Source: PWPR01 sp046542315
GTDB taxonomy: Bacteria > Bacillota > UBA994 > PWPR01
NCBI GenBank assembly: GCA_046542315.1
Contig: JBKHBO010000045.1
Location: forward strand, 1-15,228
Direction of reading: 5' to 3'
Length of the DNA: 15,228 nt
In this document: positions 5,942-12,924 of the stretch, in pieces
Layout of the letters: each line of letters starts with the position of its first letter
Position numbering within the stretch: position 1 is the first letter of the stretch
Translations under genes and position numbers: made by a program
The notes under the pieces: generated by a model
Database searches by the model: none
What the model saw: only the letters and a program-made list of their open reading frames with translations
Told to the model about the DNA's origin: nothing

Positions 5942-7855
5942 TTAAATAATAATTTCTTCATTTGAAAGCTTTTCATAAATCATTAACTGTGCCAATAATT
6001 CTTCTTCCAACTTTTCTTTTTTTGAAAACAAATCCTGTAGAATCTCTAGCTCTTTTTCTCTTTCTAGCTTTTCCTCTAAGTGCAATATTTCACTCTCAAA
6101 TTCAGCAATTTTTCTTCTACAGTTCTCGATACTCTTTTGATGCTTTCTTATTATACGCTCTTGTTTTTTCTTTTGTTTGTACGCATTTTTTCCTTCTAAA
6201 TTTGCATCTTCTATTTCGCTTTGCATATTTTCTAATATATATCTATCTCTTTTTTCCTGCCAAAATTGAAATCCTCCATGATATAGTTTTACAAAACTTG
6301 GTTGTATTTCTATTATTTTGGAAGATATTTTATCAATAAAATATCTGTCATGTGATACAAAGATAATCGTACCATCATAAGATAAAAGGCTTTCTTCTAG
6401 CTTTTCTCTAGAATCTATATCTAGATGATTTGTAGGTTCATCTAAGAATAGTACATTAACTCCACCATAAAACATTATGCTGAGTTTAAGCCTACTTTTC
6501 TCACCACCTGATAATGACCTTACTGTTTTAAAAACGTCATCGCCAGTAAACAGTGCTTTTGCGAGCTCATGTCTAGCATTAGTTTTAGTAATATCATGTT
6601 CTCTTTGAAAAGCTTCTATCAAATCATCATTTTCGTTATCAAAAGTAATTTTTTGAGGTAAATATCCAATTTTAGTTCTAGAACCTAACTTAACTTTTCC
6701 AGAAGTAGGTTCTAATAGGCCTAACATTATTTTCATTAGTGTAGTTTTACCTACTCCGTTAGGTCCTACAATCCCAATTCTATCTTGATAATAAATTACT
6801 AAATCAAGAGAGTTAAATAGTTCATTCTCCTCAAAGCTATGTCCAACATCCTCTAAACGAACTACCTCGTTTCCACTTCTACTTATGGTTTCATTATTTA
6901 TGACTATTTTCTTCTCATATAGTCTTGGTTTTTCGGGAAGAATTATCTTATCAATTCTCTTTTGTAACTCTTTAGCTCTTTTGAACATTTTTTCACTGTC
7001 TCTTGATCTGCCCCAAATAAGATAACGCTCTTTTTGTTCCTCTAACCTATCTAATTCTTTCTTCTTAGCTTCCCACTCTTTATAACGTTGTTCTAGTCTT
7101 CTTTCTCTCTCTTCTAAATAGTAATCATATCCACCATCATATAATTCAGCTCTTTTTCTGGTCAGCTCTACTATTCTATTTACAGATCGTTTTAAAAACC
7201 ATCTGTCATGTGAAACTATTACTACTGCTCCTTGATAAGTTTGCAAGTAGTCTTCAAGCCAACCCATGTATTCAATATCTAAGTGATTTGATGGCTCATC
7301 AAGTAACAGAATATCAGGCTCTTCCAATAGGATTTTGCCCATTACTACTCTTGACTTTTCACCACCACTAAGTAAATTGAACTTTCTTTCTTGCATAAGC
7401 TCGTCAATATTAAGACCAACTAATATTTTATCTAATCTTTCTTTTAATCTATATCCACCTAAGTTTTCATATTTTTGTTGGATCTGTCCATATTCTACAA
7501 CTAAGGAATCTAAATCCTTTGGATTTGAAGCCATTAAGTGTTCTAATCTTTTTAGCTCTTTTTGACAATTGAATATTTCATCAAAAGCTAATAAAAGAAC
7601 ATCTATAGTTTTATACTCATCTGGGAAAGTGGGGACTTGATCTAAATAATCAATTCTTAATCCTTGTTTAAAGAATACATCTCCACCATGATAATCTTCT
7701 CTACCCATCAATATTTTTAATAAGGTAGTCTTTCCAGCTCCATTACTTCCCAGCAGTCCAATTCTTTCGCCAGACACAATCTCAAAAGTTATATTCTCAA
7801 AGATTAAGTCTGCACTATAAAACTTAGTTAGATTACTAATAGCACATAAGGCCAT
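5942..7855 (-). CDS. ABC-F family ribosome-associated ATPase
   Basis: A soluble ABC protein with two nucleotide-binding domains and no membrane part. ABC-F proteins bind the ribosomal E site and relieve stalling or, in some branches, give antibiotic resistance. Domain 1: Walker A GSNGAGKTT (36-44), signature LSGGEKSR (162-169), Walker B LLLDEPSNHLD. The helical inter-domain linker (about 235-315, with SEKMFKRAKELQKRID) is the part that reaches toward the P-site tRNA. Domain 2: Walker A GPNGVGKTT (364-372), signature LSGGEKSR (448-455), Walker B LFLDEPTNHLD. Residues ~540-632 form a charged C-terminal coiled coil like that of YdiF/Uup-type members. At 637 residues it is standard length. Both catalytic glutamates are intact. 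GGGGAG sits 6 bases before the ATG. It is the last gene of the operon with the two genes to its right. Which subfamily it belongs to (housekeeping or resistance) is not decidable here. Confidence 0.94.
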   Translation of the reverse strand: MALCAISNLTKFYSADLIFENITFEIVSGERIGLLGSNGAGKTTLLKILMGREDYHGGDVFFKQGLRIDYLDQVPTFPDEYKTIDVLLLAFDEIFNCQKELKRLEHLMASNPKDLDSLVVEYGQIQQKYENLGGYRLKERLDKILVGLNIDELMQERKFNLLSGGEKSRVVMGKILLEEPDILLLDEPSNHLDIEYMGWLEDYLQTYQGAVVIVSHDRWFLKRSVNRIVELTRKRAELYDGGYDYYLEERERRLEQRYKEWEAKKKELDRLEEQKERYLIWGRSRDSEKMFKRAKELQKRIDKIILPEKPRLYEKKIVINNETISRSGNEVVRLEDVGHSFEENELFNSLDLVIYYQDRIGIVGPNGVGKTTLMKIMLGLLEPTSGKVKLGSRTKIGYLPQKITFDNENDDLIEAFQREHDITKTNARHELAKALFTGDDVFKTVRSLSGGEKSRLKLSIMFYGGVNVLFLDEPTNHLDIDSREKLEESLLSYDGTIIFVSHDRYFIDKISSKIIEIQPSFVKLYHGGFQFWQEKRDRYILENMQSEIEDANLEGKNAYKQKKKQERIIRKHQKSIENCRRKIAEFESEILHLEEKLEREKELEILQDLFSKKEKLEEELLAQLMIYEKLSNEEIII

Positions 7856-7869
7856 GTTTATCTCCCCAT

Positions 7870-8418
7870 TTACTTCTTCTTTTTATTTTTTGTTTTCTTA
7901 CCCTTTTTGTTATCATTTGTGTTTTCACTTTTTTGTTTTCTTAAGTAATCAAATGCCATAAAGAAACTTATTGGTATAAAAACATACGCTACTGGTCTAT
8001 AATATATATATCCCCAAACTCCAACCCCAGCTGAAATCAGCCCATGATAGAACCTTTGGGTCGCGCTAGGATTTTCAACAAACCAATATTGTCCAAATGC
8101 GGCAACTAATAAAACACTAGAAATTACTTGAAAATTTGAGAACCATGCTAGACCAAAAGTCACTAACATGATGCCAGTAGATATGATTCTTGTAATACCT
8201 GGTATATTTGGTGTGTAATCCTCTCTTACTTTCATTAAGTCCCTTTGATACATCCATATTGCTGGGCCTAAAATAGCTCCCCCAGTTGCTATCGCCATCC
8301 TGTTATAGCTACCTTCATATGCAAAACTAATTGCTGCTAACAAAAATAGAATCGCAGGTGCGAAACAATATATAGTCAGCTTTTTATCCATTTTTATCTT
8401 TTTATCTTTTAGGGTCAT
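7870..8418 (-). CDS. Unknown multi-spanning membrane protein with polybasic C-terminal tail
   Basis: I do not recognise the family. The 182-residue protein has about six hydrophobic segments (roughly 14-34, 38-57, 75-93, 97-115, 124-140 and 143-157), a charged loop around 58-70 (QRDLMKVREDYTP), and a soluble tail from 160 that ends in a lysine block (KKGKKTKNKKKK, 171-182). The lysine-rich N-terminus and tail both favour a cytoplasmic location by the positive-inside rule. Start: AAGGAG lies 6 bases before the ATG at 8418 and overlaps the stop of the gene upstream, so the first ATG is preferred over the internal one at residue 10, which has no ribosome binding site. It lies between the class IV PLP gene (3 bases) and the ABC-F gene (14 bases), a tight operon. 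Confidence 0.8.
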   Translation of the reverse strand: MTLKDKKIKMDKKLTIYCFAPAILFLLAAISFAYEGSYNRMAIATGGAILGPAIWMYQRDLMKVREDYTPNIPGITRIISTGIMLVTFGLAWFSNFQVISSVLLVAAFGQYWFVENPSATQRFYHGLISAGVGVWGYIYYRPVAYVFIPISFFMAFDYLRKQKSENTNDNKKGKKTKNKKKK

Positions 8419-8421
8419 ATT

Positions 8422-9249
8422 TTACTCCTTAACTATTTTTTCGCAGATGCATTCCATTTCAGTTAAATCTTCTGTCATTTTCTTACTAAATTCAGTCATT
8501 ATTTTTTTAAGCTTGCCATTAAAATTACTATAATCAATATCCTCTATTGATTTTATTGGCAAAACATTATTTGATGTTGAAGTCATAAATACTCCCTCAA
8601 AATCTTCTAGTTCTGAAAGGAAGATATCTTTCTCTACTACATCAATTTTCAAGTCATTACATATTTCTAAAACTTTCTCTCTAGTTATTCCCATAAGAAC
8701 TGCACTAGAAGGCGCAGTAAATAAAGTATTGGCCTTTATAAAAAATATGTTTGATCTACTACCTTCAACTACTCTATTTTCATCGTCAACTAATAATGCT
8801 TCATAGGCATTTGCTTCTTTTAATTTTTTATTAATTGACGCTCTTAGTTCAGTATTATGATATTTTACATTAGGATTTTCTCTGCTAACCTTATATGTAA
8901 TTGTATCAACACCTTCATTGACCATTTTTTCATCAGGATAAAATGATTTTATAAAGAAAAAATATGAGTCTCCCTTTTTAGTAAAAAGTAATTTTATATT
9001 CTTTTCTTCTATATTATTGATAGTTGATAATTTGCATATGTTTTGTAATATCTCTTTTTCCGTCATGTTTACTTCTAAATCTATCAAGTTAGCAGACTTA
9101 TATAGTCTTTTAACATGCTCTCTAGCAAATAAAGGAGTCTTTTCTACAACTCTGATAACCTCGTATACACCTTCTTGTTTCTCAATTGCTTCAAGATTAT
9201 ATTCATCAACTAATTTTACTTCTCCATTTAATATAAAATATTTATTCAT
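8422..9249 (-). CDS. Class IV PLP-dependent enzyme (aminotransferase or aminodeoxychorismate lyase-like)
   Basis: A fold-type IV PLP enzyme, the group holding branched-chain aminotransferase, D-amino-acid aminotransferase and PabC. In its 275 residues the hallmarks are the AREHVKRLYKSA segment (42-53), the probable Schiff-base lysine K129 in NVKYHNTELRA, the E163 that contacts the PLP ring nitrogen in VEGSRSNIFF, phosphate-binding MGIT (186-189), and the late MTSTSNNVLPI segment. The length fits PabC or D-amino-acid aminotransferase better than the longer IlvE. No pabA/pabB or branched-chain genes are nearby, so the substrate is open. The ATG has AAAGG 8 bases upstream. It is the first gene of the three-gene operon with the membrane protein and ABC-F; no clean sigma-A promoter is visible in the short intergenic space, which also holds the divergent promoter of the pseudokinase-like gene. 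Confidence 0.88.
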   Translation of the reverse strand: MNKYFILNGEVKLVDEYNLEAIEKQEGVYEVIRVVEKTPLFAREHVKRLYKSANLIDLEVNMTEKEILQNICKLSTINNIEEKNIKLLFTKKGDSYFFFIKSFYPDEKMVNEGVDTITYKVSRENPNVKYHNTELRASINKKLKEANAYEALLVDDENRVVEGSRSNIFFIKANTLFTAPSSAVLMGITREKVLEICNDLKIDVVEKDIFLSELEDFEGVFMTSTSNNVLPIKSIEDIDYSNFNGKLKKIMTEFSKKMTEDLTEMECICEKIVKE

Positions 9250-9289
9250 GTTTAATACCTTTCATTGTTTAATATATTCAATTAATATC

Positions 9290-9298
9290 TGATATAAT
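9290..9298 (+). promoter_or_regulatory. Extended -10 promoter of the pseudokinase-like gene
   Basis: TGATATAAT (9290-9298) is identical to the extended -10 ahead of mtgA. The implied start near 9305 leaves only about 14 bases of leader, which still contains the AGGTGG ribosome binding site. An 11-base palindrome ATATCTGATAT (9285-9295) overlaps it. Confidence 0.6.
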
Positions 9299-9304
9299 AT
9301 AATC

Positions 9305-9310
9305 AGGTGG
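9305..9310 (+). promoter_or_regulatory. Shine-Dalgarno AGGTGG deciding the start at 9319
   Basis: AGGTGG lies 8 bases before ATG 9319 and overlaps the in-frame GTG codons at 9307 and 9310, which therefore cannot be the start. Confidence 0.75.
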
Positions 9311-9318
9311 TGAAAATA

Positions 9319-10299
9319 ATGGTTGATTTTTTAAATAAATCTTTTTGGCGCAAACAATTTCATTGGCCAATCGAAAACCTAAAAATATCAAACTTAAAAG
9401 AAGAAGACAACTATATAACCAGTCGCATAACTTTTTATGGCGTTGGAAGTATACCTTCTTCAGTTATTGTAAAGCATTATTTAGATAATAACAAATCAAG
9501 CTCTATATCTCAGTATAAAAAATACAAGCAAGAAAACCTATTCTATCAATATCTACAAAAATCTAAATTTTACCCATTTCCTAGATTATACTATGCACAC
9601 CTAAATGATGCAAAAAGAGAATCTCTTTTAATTATTGAAGATCTTCACCCAAAATTTATAATATTTAAAAATGGTCATACTTTTACCAATTATGAATGCA
9701 ATGCATTAATTAATAGTATTAATATTTTATCAAGTCATAAAATTAACAAAGAAATAATTTCAAAAGATTTAAATTTTCTTAAAAAACCAATTTACACAAT
9801 AATTACCCCTTTAGATGTCGCTTATTCTTTAAAAAAAGCACATCAATATGGTAAGTTAAGCAAAAATGACTTTAACGCTATTTCCGCAAACACAATACCT
9901 TTTTTACTAAGGGTTATAAAAATACTAGATAGTTTTCCTCTAACTATAGCTTTAGAAAATTTTTCGCCAACATATTTTGCAATGTCAACAGATCATCGGA
10001 GCTCAATATTAATCAATTATAGGCATCTTCGAATTGGAAATATTTTAGATAACATAGTTGCTATCTTTAACAGATCAATATTTAGTGATGACTATGTTCA
10101 ATATATTTTTAGGTATCTAAAAAGTGCAAATTTTAAAAATAAAAAAGGGCTATCAGATATTGATTTGGTTAAAATCAACACTTTTGCCCATAAATTAGCT
10201 TATCTTATTGAATATGATAATTATGAAGACTTAAACTTAAATTTCATGTCGAGTTTAATCAATTATTCATATATTGTAAAAAGCATTTTATCTATTTAA
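9319..10299 (+). CDS. APH-fold kinase-like protein with degenerate active site (putative pseudokinase)
   Basis: Not closely recognised, but a faint aminoglycoside/choline-phosphotransferase (APH) fold pattern is readable. Numbering from ATG 9319 (326 residues): SSVIVKHY with K52 in the place of the ATP lysine, a following glutamate region (QENLFYQYL, E72), and a hinge-like LLIIEDL (103-109). In the catalytic loop, TIALENFSPTYFAM (209-222) aligns with the family pattern T-L-V-H-G-D-L-H-P-G-N-I-L-V; the HGD triplet is replaced by LEN and the metal-binding Asn by Tyr219. Next, ILINYRHLRIGNILDNI aligns with the L-I-D-W segment, with Asn233 replacing the metal-binding Asp. Catalysis therefore looks lost while the fold is kept. 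Asn, Ile, Lys and Tyr are very frequent and the gene looks more AT-rich than its neighbours. It is divergent from the class IV gene and its stop overlaps that of ridA. Function unknown; the fold call is inference. Confidence 0.6.
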   Translation: MVDFLNKSFWRKQFHWPIENLKISNLKEEDNYITSRITFYGVGSIPSSVIVKHYLDNNKSSSISQYKKYKQENLFYQYLQKSKFYPFPRLYYAHLNDAKRESLLIIEDLHPKFIIFKNGHTFTNYECNALINSINILSSHKINKEIISKDLNFLKKPIYTIITPLDVAYSLKKAHQYGKLSKNDFNAISANTIPFLLRVIKILDSFPLTIALENFSPTYFAMSTDHRSSILINYRHLRIGNILDNIVAIFNRSIFSDDYVQYIFRYLKSANFKNKKGLSDIDLVKINTFAHKLAYLIEYDNYEDLNLNFMSSLINYSYIVKSILSI

Positions 10300-10685
10300 T
10301 TCTTTATATATGCTATTGCTTCAGCTTCAATTTTAAATCCATAATGTAATGTTCCAATAGCTAAAACACATCTTGCAGGAAAGTCTTTTGTAAAAAGTTC
10401 CCCGTATACCTTGTTAACAATATCCCAAGAATTGATATCTTCAAGATAAATTGATACTTTCACAACACTATCAATATCCCCACCGGCTGATTTCACAATT
10501 TCAATAATATTTGTAAAAACTTGTTTAGCTTGCACTTCAATCGGTTCATCAACAAGCTTCTCTCCTGTTTTTGGATCAATAGGAAGCTGCCCTGAAACAT
10601 ATAACGTATTGCCCGCCAATACTCCTTGAGAATAGCATCCGTTTGCCTTTGGTGCGTTGCTAGTTGCTATAATTGTTTTTGACAT
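10296..10685 (-). CDS. ridA: RidA family enamine/imine deaminase
   Basis: Hydrolyses reactive enamine/imine intermediates such as 2-aminoacrylate that PLP enzymes release from serine and threonine, protecting PLP enzymes from damage. At 129 residues it has the usual length. The trimeric YjgF/YER057c/UK114 pattern is clear: GCYSQGVLAGNTLYVSGQLPIDPKTGE (16-42), the VVKVSIYLEDI segment in mid-protein, and FPARCVLAIGTLHYGFKIEAEAIAYI at the end, which contains the substrate-carboxylate-binding arginine of PAR and the conserved acidic region before the C-terminus. The start has GAAGGAG ahead of it, directly abutting the restored stop codon of the MFS gene, so it is probably translationally coupled to it. 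Its stop overlaps by four bases the stop of the convergent kinase-like gene, leaving no room for a terminator. High confidence in the family. Confidence 0.95.
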   Translation of the reverse strand: MSKTIIATSNAPKANGCYSQGVLAGNTLYVSGQLPIDPKTGEKLVDEPIEVQAKQVFTNIIEIVKSAGGDIDSVVKVSIYLEDINSWDIVNKVYGELFTKDFPARCVLAIGTLHYGFKIEAEAIAYIKN

Positions 10686-10698
10686 AATTAACTCCTTC

Positions 10699-11936
10699 TT
10701 ATTTTGATTCTAGCACAAGAGTTTGTTGTTCTAAATTTGCTTGTTCAAATTCAATCGGTTTTTCTAATTCTAAAGTCAATGTCCTCATCCAGATCATTAT
10801 CCCTACTAATCCTATACCTGTCAAAGCAAACACACTGTTTAAACTCCAAAATCCTGCTACTGCACCGCCTATCATAGGTCCCGCTGCAGAACCAATTTAC
10901 TAACACTTGAGTTAATACTTAGAATTCTGCTTCTATACTTATTTGGCACATTTTTTGCTAAAACAGCAGTTGCAGAAGGTGCTATAGCAGCTAGAAAAAG
11001 CCCAAAGAAAAATCTTGTTATTCCAACATAAACTACAGACCTAGCAAATACTAGTAAAAAGCTAAAAAACGCTCCGCCAGACAAACCAATTGTCATAGCC
11101 TTTTTGTATGTATTTTTTTGGCCATACTTTCCCCAAAAAGGTGCTCCTAATACTGTAGCAAATCCTGCTAATGAGAATATAATGCCTGTCATTACCGCTG
11201 GGTCCTGATTACTATTTATCGCTAAATTCTGAACCATAAGTGGCAAAATAGGCTGGATAATTGTCATTGATAAATTATATATCATCATAATTATAAACAT
11301 AGCAGCTAATATTTTAAATGAAAAAGCCATCTTTATATCTTTAATCATTCTAAATTTAATAGTTCTATCGCTTGGCACTTCTTCTTTTGTTCCTAATAGA
11401 ACAACAATTGTTGCAAAAAACAATACAACACCAGCTATAACTAAAGTCCTTCTTAATCCAAAAAAAGAACTCATATATCCACCAACCATAGGTCCTGCAA
11501 TTGCACCAAACGAATATCCTGTATTTATAAATCCTAACGCATAGCCAAGGTGTTGTTCTGGAGTGTTTGTTGCAACCATTGCTATAGCTGAAGGAATGAA
11601 TCCGCTAAATAATCCTAAAAGCAGTCGTGCGAGTATAATGTGTGCTGGGCTGGTAGAAAAAGACATAGCAATGTATACTATCGCAATTCCAAAACCCGCT
11701 CTTAAAATTTGTTGCTTTCTACCATATTTATCTGCTAATGTACCCCAAACAGGCCCTATCATAGCACTAGTTATAAAGGTTGCACTAAAAGCTAGACCAG
11801 ATAATAACTCAATATTTGACTCTGCCCCAACCTCTTGTAATAGCATCGGTAAAAAAGGAGATACTAATGAAAAAGCAACCCCTCCAATAACACAACCTAC
11901 CCAAAGGATAATAAGATTTTTTTTCCATAAATCCAT
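10699..11936 (-). pseudogene. MFS drug-type exporter, interrupted by a one-base frameshift near residue 348
   Basis: A 12-helix major facilitator of the drug:H+ antiporter (DHA1) type. The start is ATG 11936 (MDLWKKNLIILWVG), with AGAGGT 7 bases upstream. Motif A, GPVWGTLADKYGRKQQ, lies between helices 2 and 3; a second, partial copy (GAPFWGKYGQKNTYKK) begins the second half, as expected from the internal duplication. Reading stays open through SINSSVSKL (residue 348, codon 10895-10893) and then ends six residues later at a stop at 10872-10874. In the next frame the missing end is intact: GSAAGPMIGGAVAGFW and a last membrane helix, then a charged tail ending LESK at a stop at 10699-10701. Restoring one G in the GG at the junction gives K-L-G-S-A-A-G-P and 412 residues, a normal length. 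It is either a sequencing error or a recent inactivation; there is no recognisable slippery heptamer. ridA follows immediately. Confidence 0.9.
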
Positions 11937-11973
11937 ATTCGTTACCTCTAATCTATAAAATTCAATAGTACAT

Positions 11974-12002
11974 ATCATATACCTACAAAATAACAATTGC
12001 AA
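11974..12002 (-). promoter_or_regulatory. Sigma-A promoter of the MFS-ridA unit
   Basis: On the minus strand TTGCAA (12002-11997) and TATGAT (11979-11974) are separated by 17 bases; transcription should start about 30 bases ahead of the ATG at 11936. It is divergent from the mrp promoter, with only about 20 bases between the two -35 boxes. Confidence 0.7.
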
Positions 12003-12022
12003 TACCAATTACTGATTATTTC

Positions 12023-12050
12023 TTGAATTATGGCTTTTTAAGAGTATAAT
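12023..12050 (+). promoter_or_regulatory. Sigma-A promoter of mrp
   Basis: TTGAAT (12023-12028), 16-base spacer, TATAAT (12045-12050). A second TATAAT at 12067-12072 lacks a matching -35. Confidence 0.65.
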
Positions 12051-12083
12051 ATAACGTGCATATGTTTATAATGTATTTTGAAT

Positions 12084-12087
12084 GGAG
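12084..12087 (+). promoter_or_regulatory. Shine-Dalgarno GGAG deciding the mrp start at 12096
   Basis: GGAG lies 8 bases before ATG 12096. The longer frame from a TTG at 12078 would include this site inside the coding region and has no site of its own. Confidence 0.75.
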
Positions 12088-12095
12088 ATGAAATA

Positions 12096-12881
12096 ATGAT
12101 AGAGAAAGAAGTGCCTAAAGCAGAAACAAAAATAAATAAGATTATTGCTATAATGAGCGGTAAAGGTGGGGTAGGAAAATCTTCAGTTACATCTTTAGTA
12201 GCTCTTGCATTAAAGAATGAAGGTTATAAAGTCGGTATAATGGATGCTGACATTACAGGACCTAGTATACCAAAGATTTTTGGTATAAATAAAAAAAGAG
12301 CAACAAGTAAAAATGATTCAATAATTCCAGTTGAAACAGAAAAAGGTATAAAAATAATTTCTCTGAACTTATTGATCAGCGATGAGAATTCACCTGTAAT
12401 ATGGAGAGGTCCTTTAATAGCTGGAGCTGTAAAACAATTTTACACTGATGTTAATTGGGGAGAGTTGGATTACTTATTAATTGATCTGCCTCCAGGAACT
12501 GGAGATGTAGCTTTAACAATTATGCAATCTCTACCTTTGGATGGTATTATAGCTGTTACATCACCACAAGATTTAGCAAATCTAATCGTTGCAAAATCTA
12601 TTAACATGGCTGTAATGATGAATGTAGAAATGCTAGGTATAGTGGAAAATATGAGCTATTTTATTTGCCCAGACTGTAATAGCAAGCATTATATCTTTGG
12701 AGAAAGTCACCTAGATGATATTGTAAAGAAGGAAAATTTAGATATTTTATATAGACTTCCTATAAATAGGAATCTTGTAGAATTAAGTGATGCTGGCAAA
12801 ATTGAAAACTTCTCTCAAAAAGAAGCTGACTTATTTAGTAATTTTTCTAAAAACATTGTCAAAAAAGTGAAAGAGCTTTAA
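12096..12881 (+). CDS. mrp: Mrp/NBP35-type P-loop ATPase, iron-sulfur cluster carrier
   Basis: A MinD-like P-loop ATPase of the Mrp/ApbC/NBP35 group, thought to bind and hand over Fe-S clusters in the cytoplasm. The 261 residues begin MIEKEVPKAE and contain the deviant Walker A SGKGGVGKSS (21-30), the VGIMDADITGPSIPKIFGI segment (46-64), GPLIAGAVKQF, the Walker B-like DYLLIDLPPGTGD (125-137) and, characteristic of this family rather than of MinD or ParA, the CxxC pair C191 and C194 in MSYFICPDCNSKHYIFG that ligates the shared cluster at the dimer interface. There is no N-terminal DUF59/MIP18 domain, as is usual for Firmicute and archaeal members. The gene has its own promoter, divergent from the MFS gene, and converges on htrC at a shared terminator. 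Family assignment is firm. Confidence 0.94.
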   Translation: MIEKEVPKAETKINKIIAIMSGKGGVGKSSVTSLVALALKNEGYKVGIMDADITGPSIPKIFGINKKRATSKNDSIIPVETEKGIKIISLNLLISDENSPVIWRGPLIAGAVKQFYTDVNWGELDYLLIDLPPGTGDVALTIMQSLPLDGIIAVTSPQDLANLIVAKSINMAVMMNVEMLGIVENMSYFICPDCNSKHYIFGESHLDDIVKKENLDILYRLPINRNLVELSDAGKIENFSQKEADLFSNFSKNIVKKVKEL

Positions 12882-12888
12882 ATATGAT

Positions 12889-12919
12889 AAAAGGCATGTT
12901 CAATTTGATCATGCCTTTT
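12889..12919. terminator. Bidirectional terminator between mrp and htrC
   Basis: AAAAGGCATG (12889-12898) pairs perfectly with CATGCCTTTT (12910-12919) across an 11-base loop. T-rich tracts follow on both strands, and it sits between converging stop codons. Confidence 0.87.
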
Positions 12920-12924
12920 CTTAT

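Noticed and set aside
5962..6339. 125-codon plus-strand open frame inside the ABC-F gene
   Set aside because: Phe/Leu-rich mirror image of the charged coiled-coil region of the ABC-F protein; no start signal.
10885..10900. Programmed -1 frameshift in the MFS gene
   Set aside because: The junction (AGT AAA TTG GTT) does not fit an X XXY YYZ slippery heptamer, and no Shine-Dalgarno-like stimulator or strong hairpin is evident; a single-base indel is simpler.
11563..11958. 131-codon plus-strand open frame across the MFS gene
   Set aside because: Antisense shadow of a clear transporter coding frame, with no ribosome binding site and no recognisable protein features.
12088..12098. Two-codon mini-frame ATG AAA TAA whose stop overlaps the mrp start ATG
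   Set aside because: The Shine-Dalgarno GGAG directly touches this ATG, too close for initiation, so it is more likely coincidence than a regulatory upstream frame.
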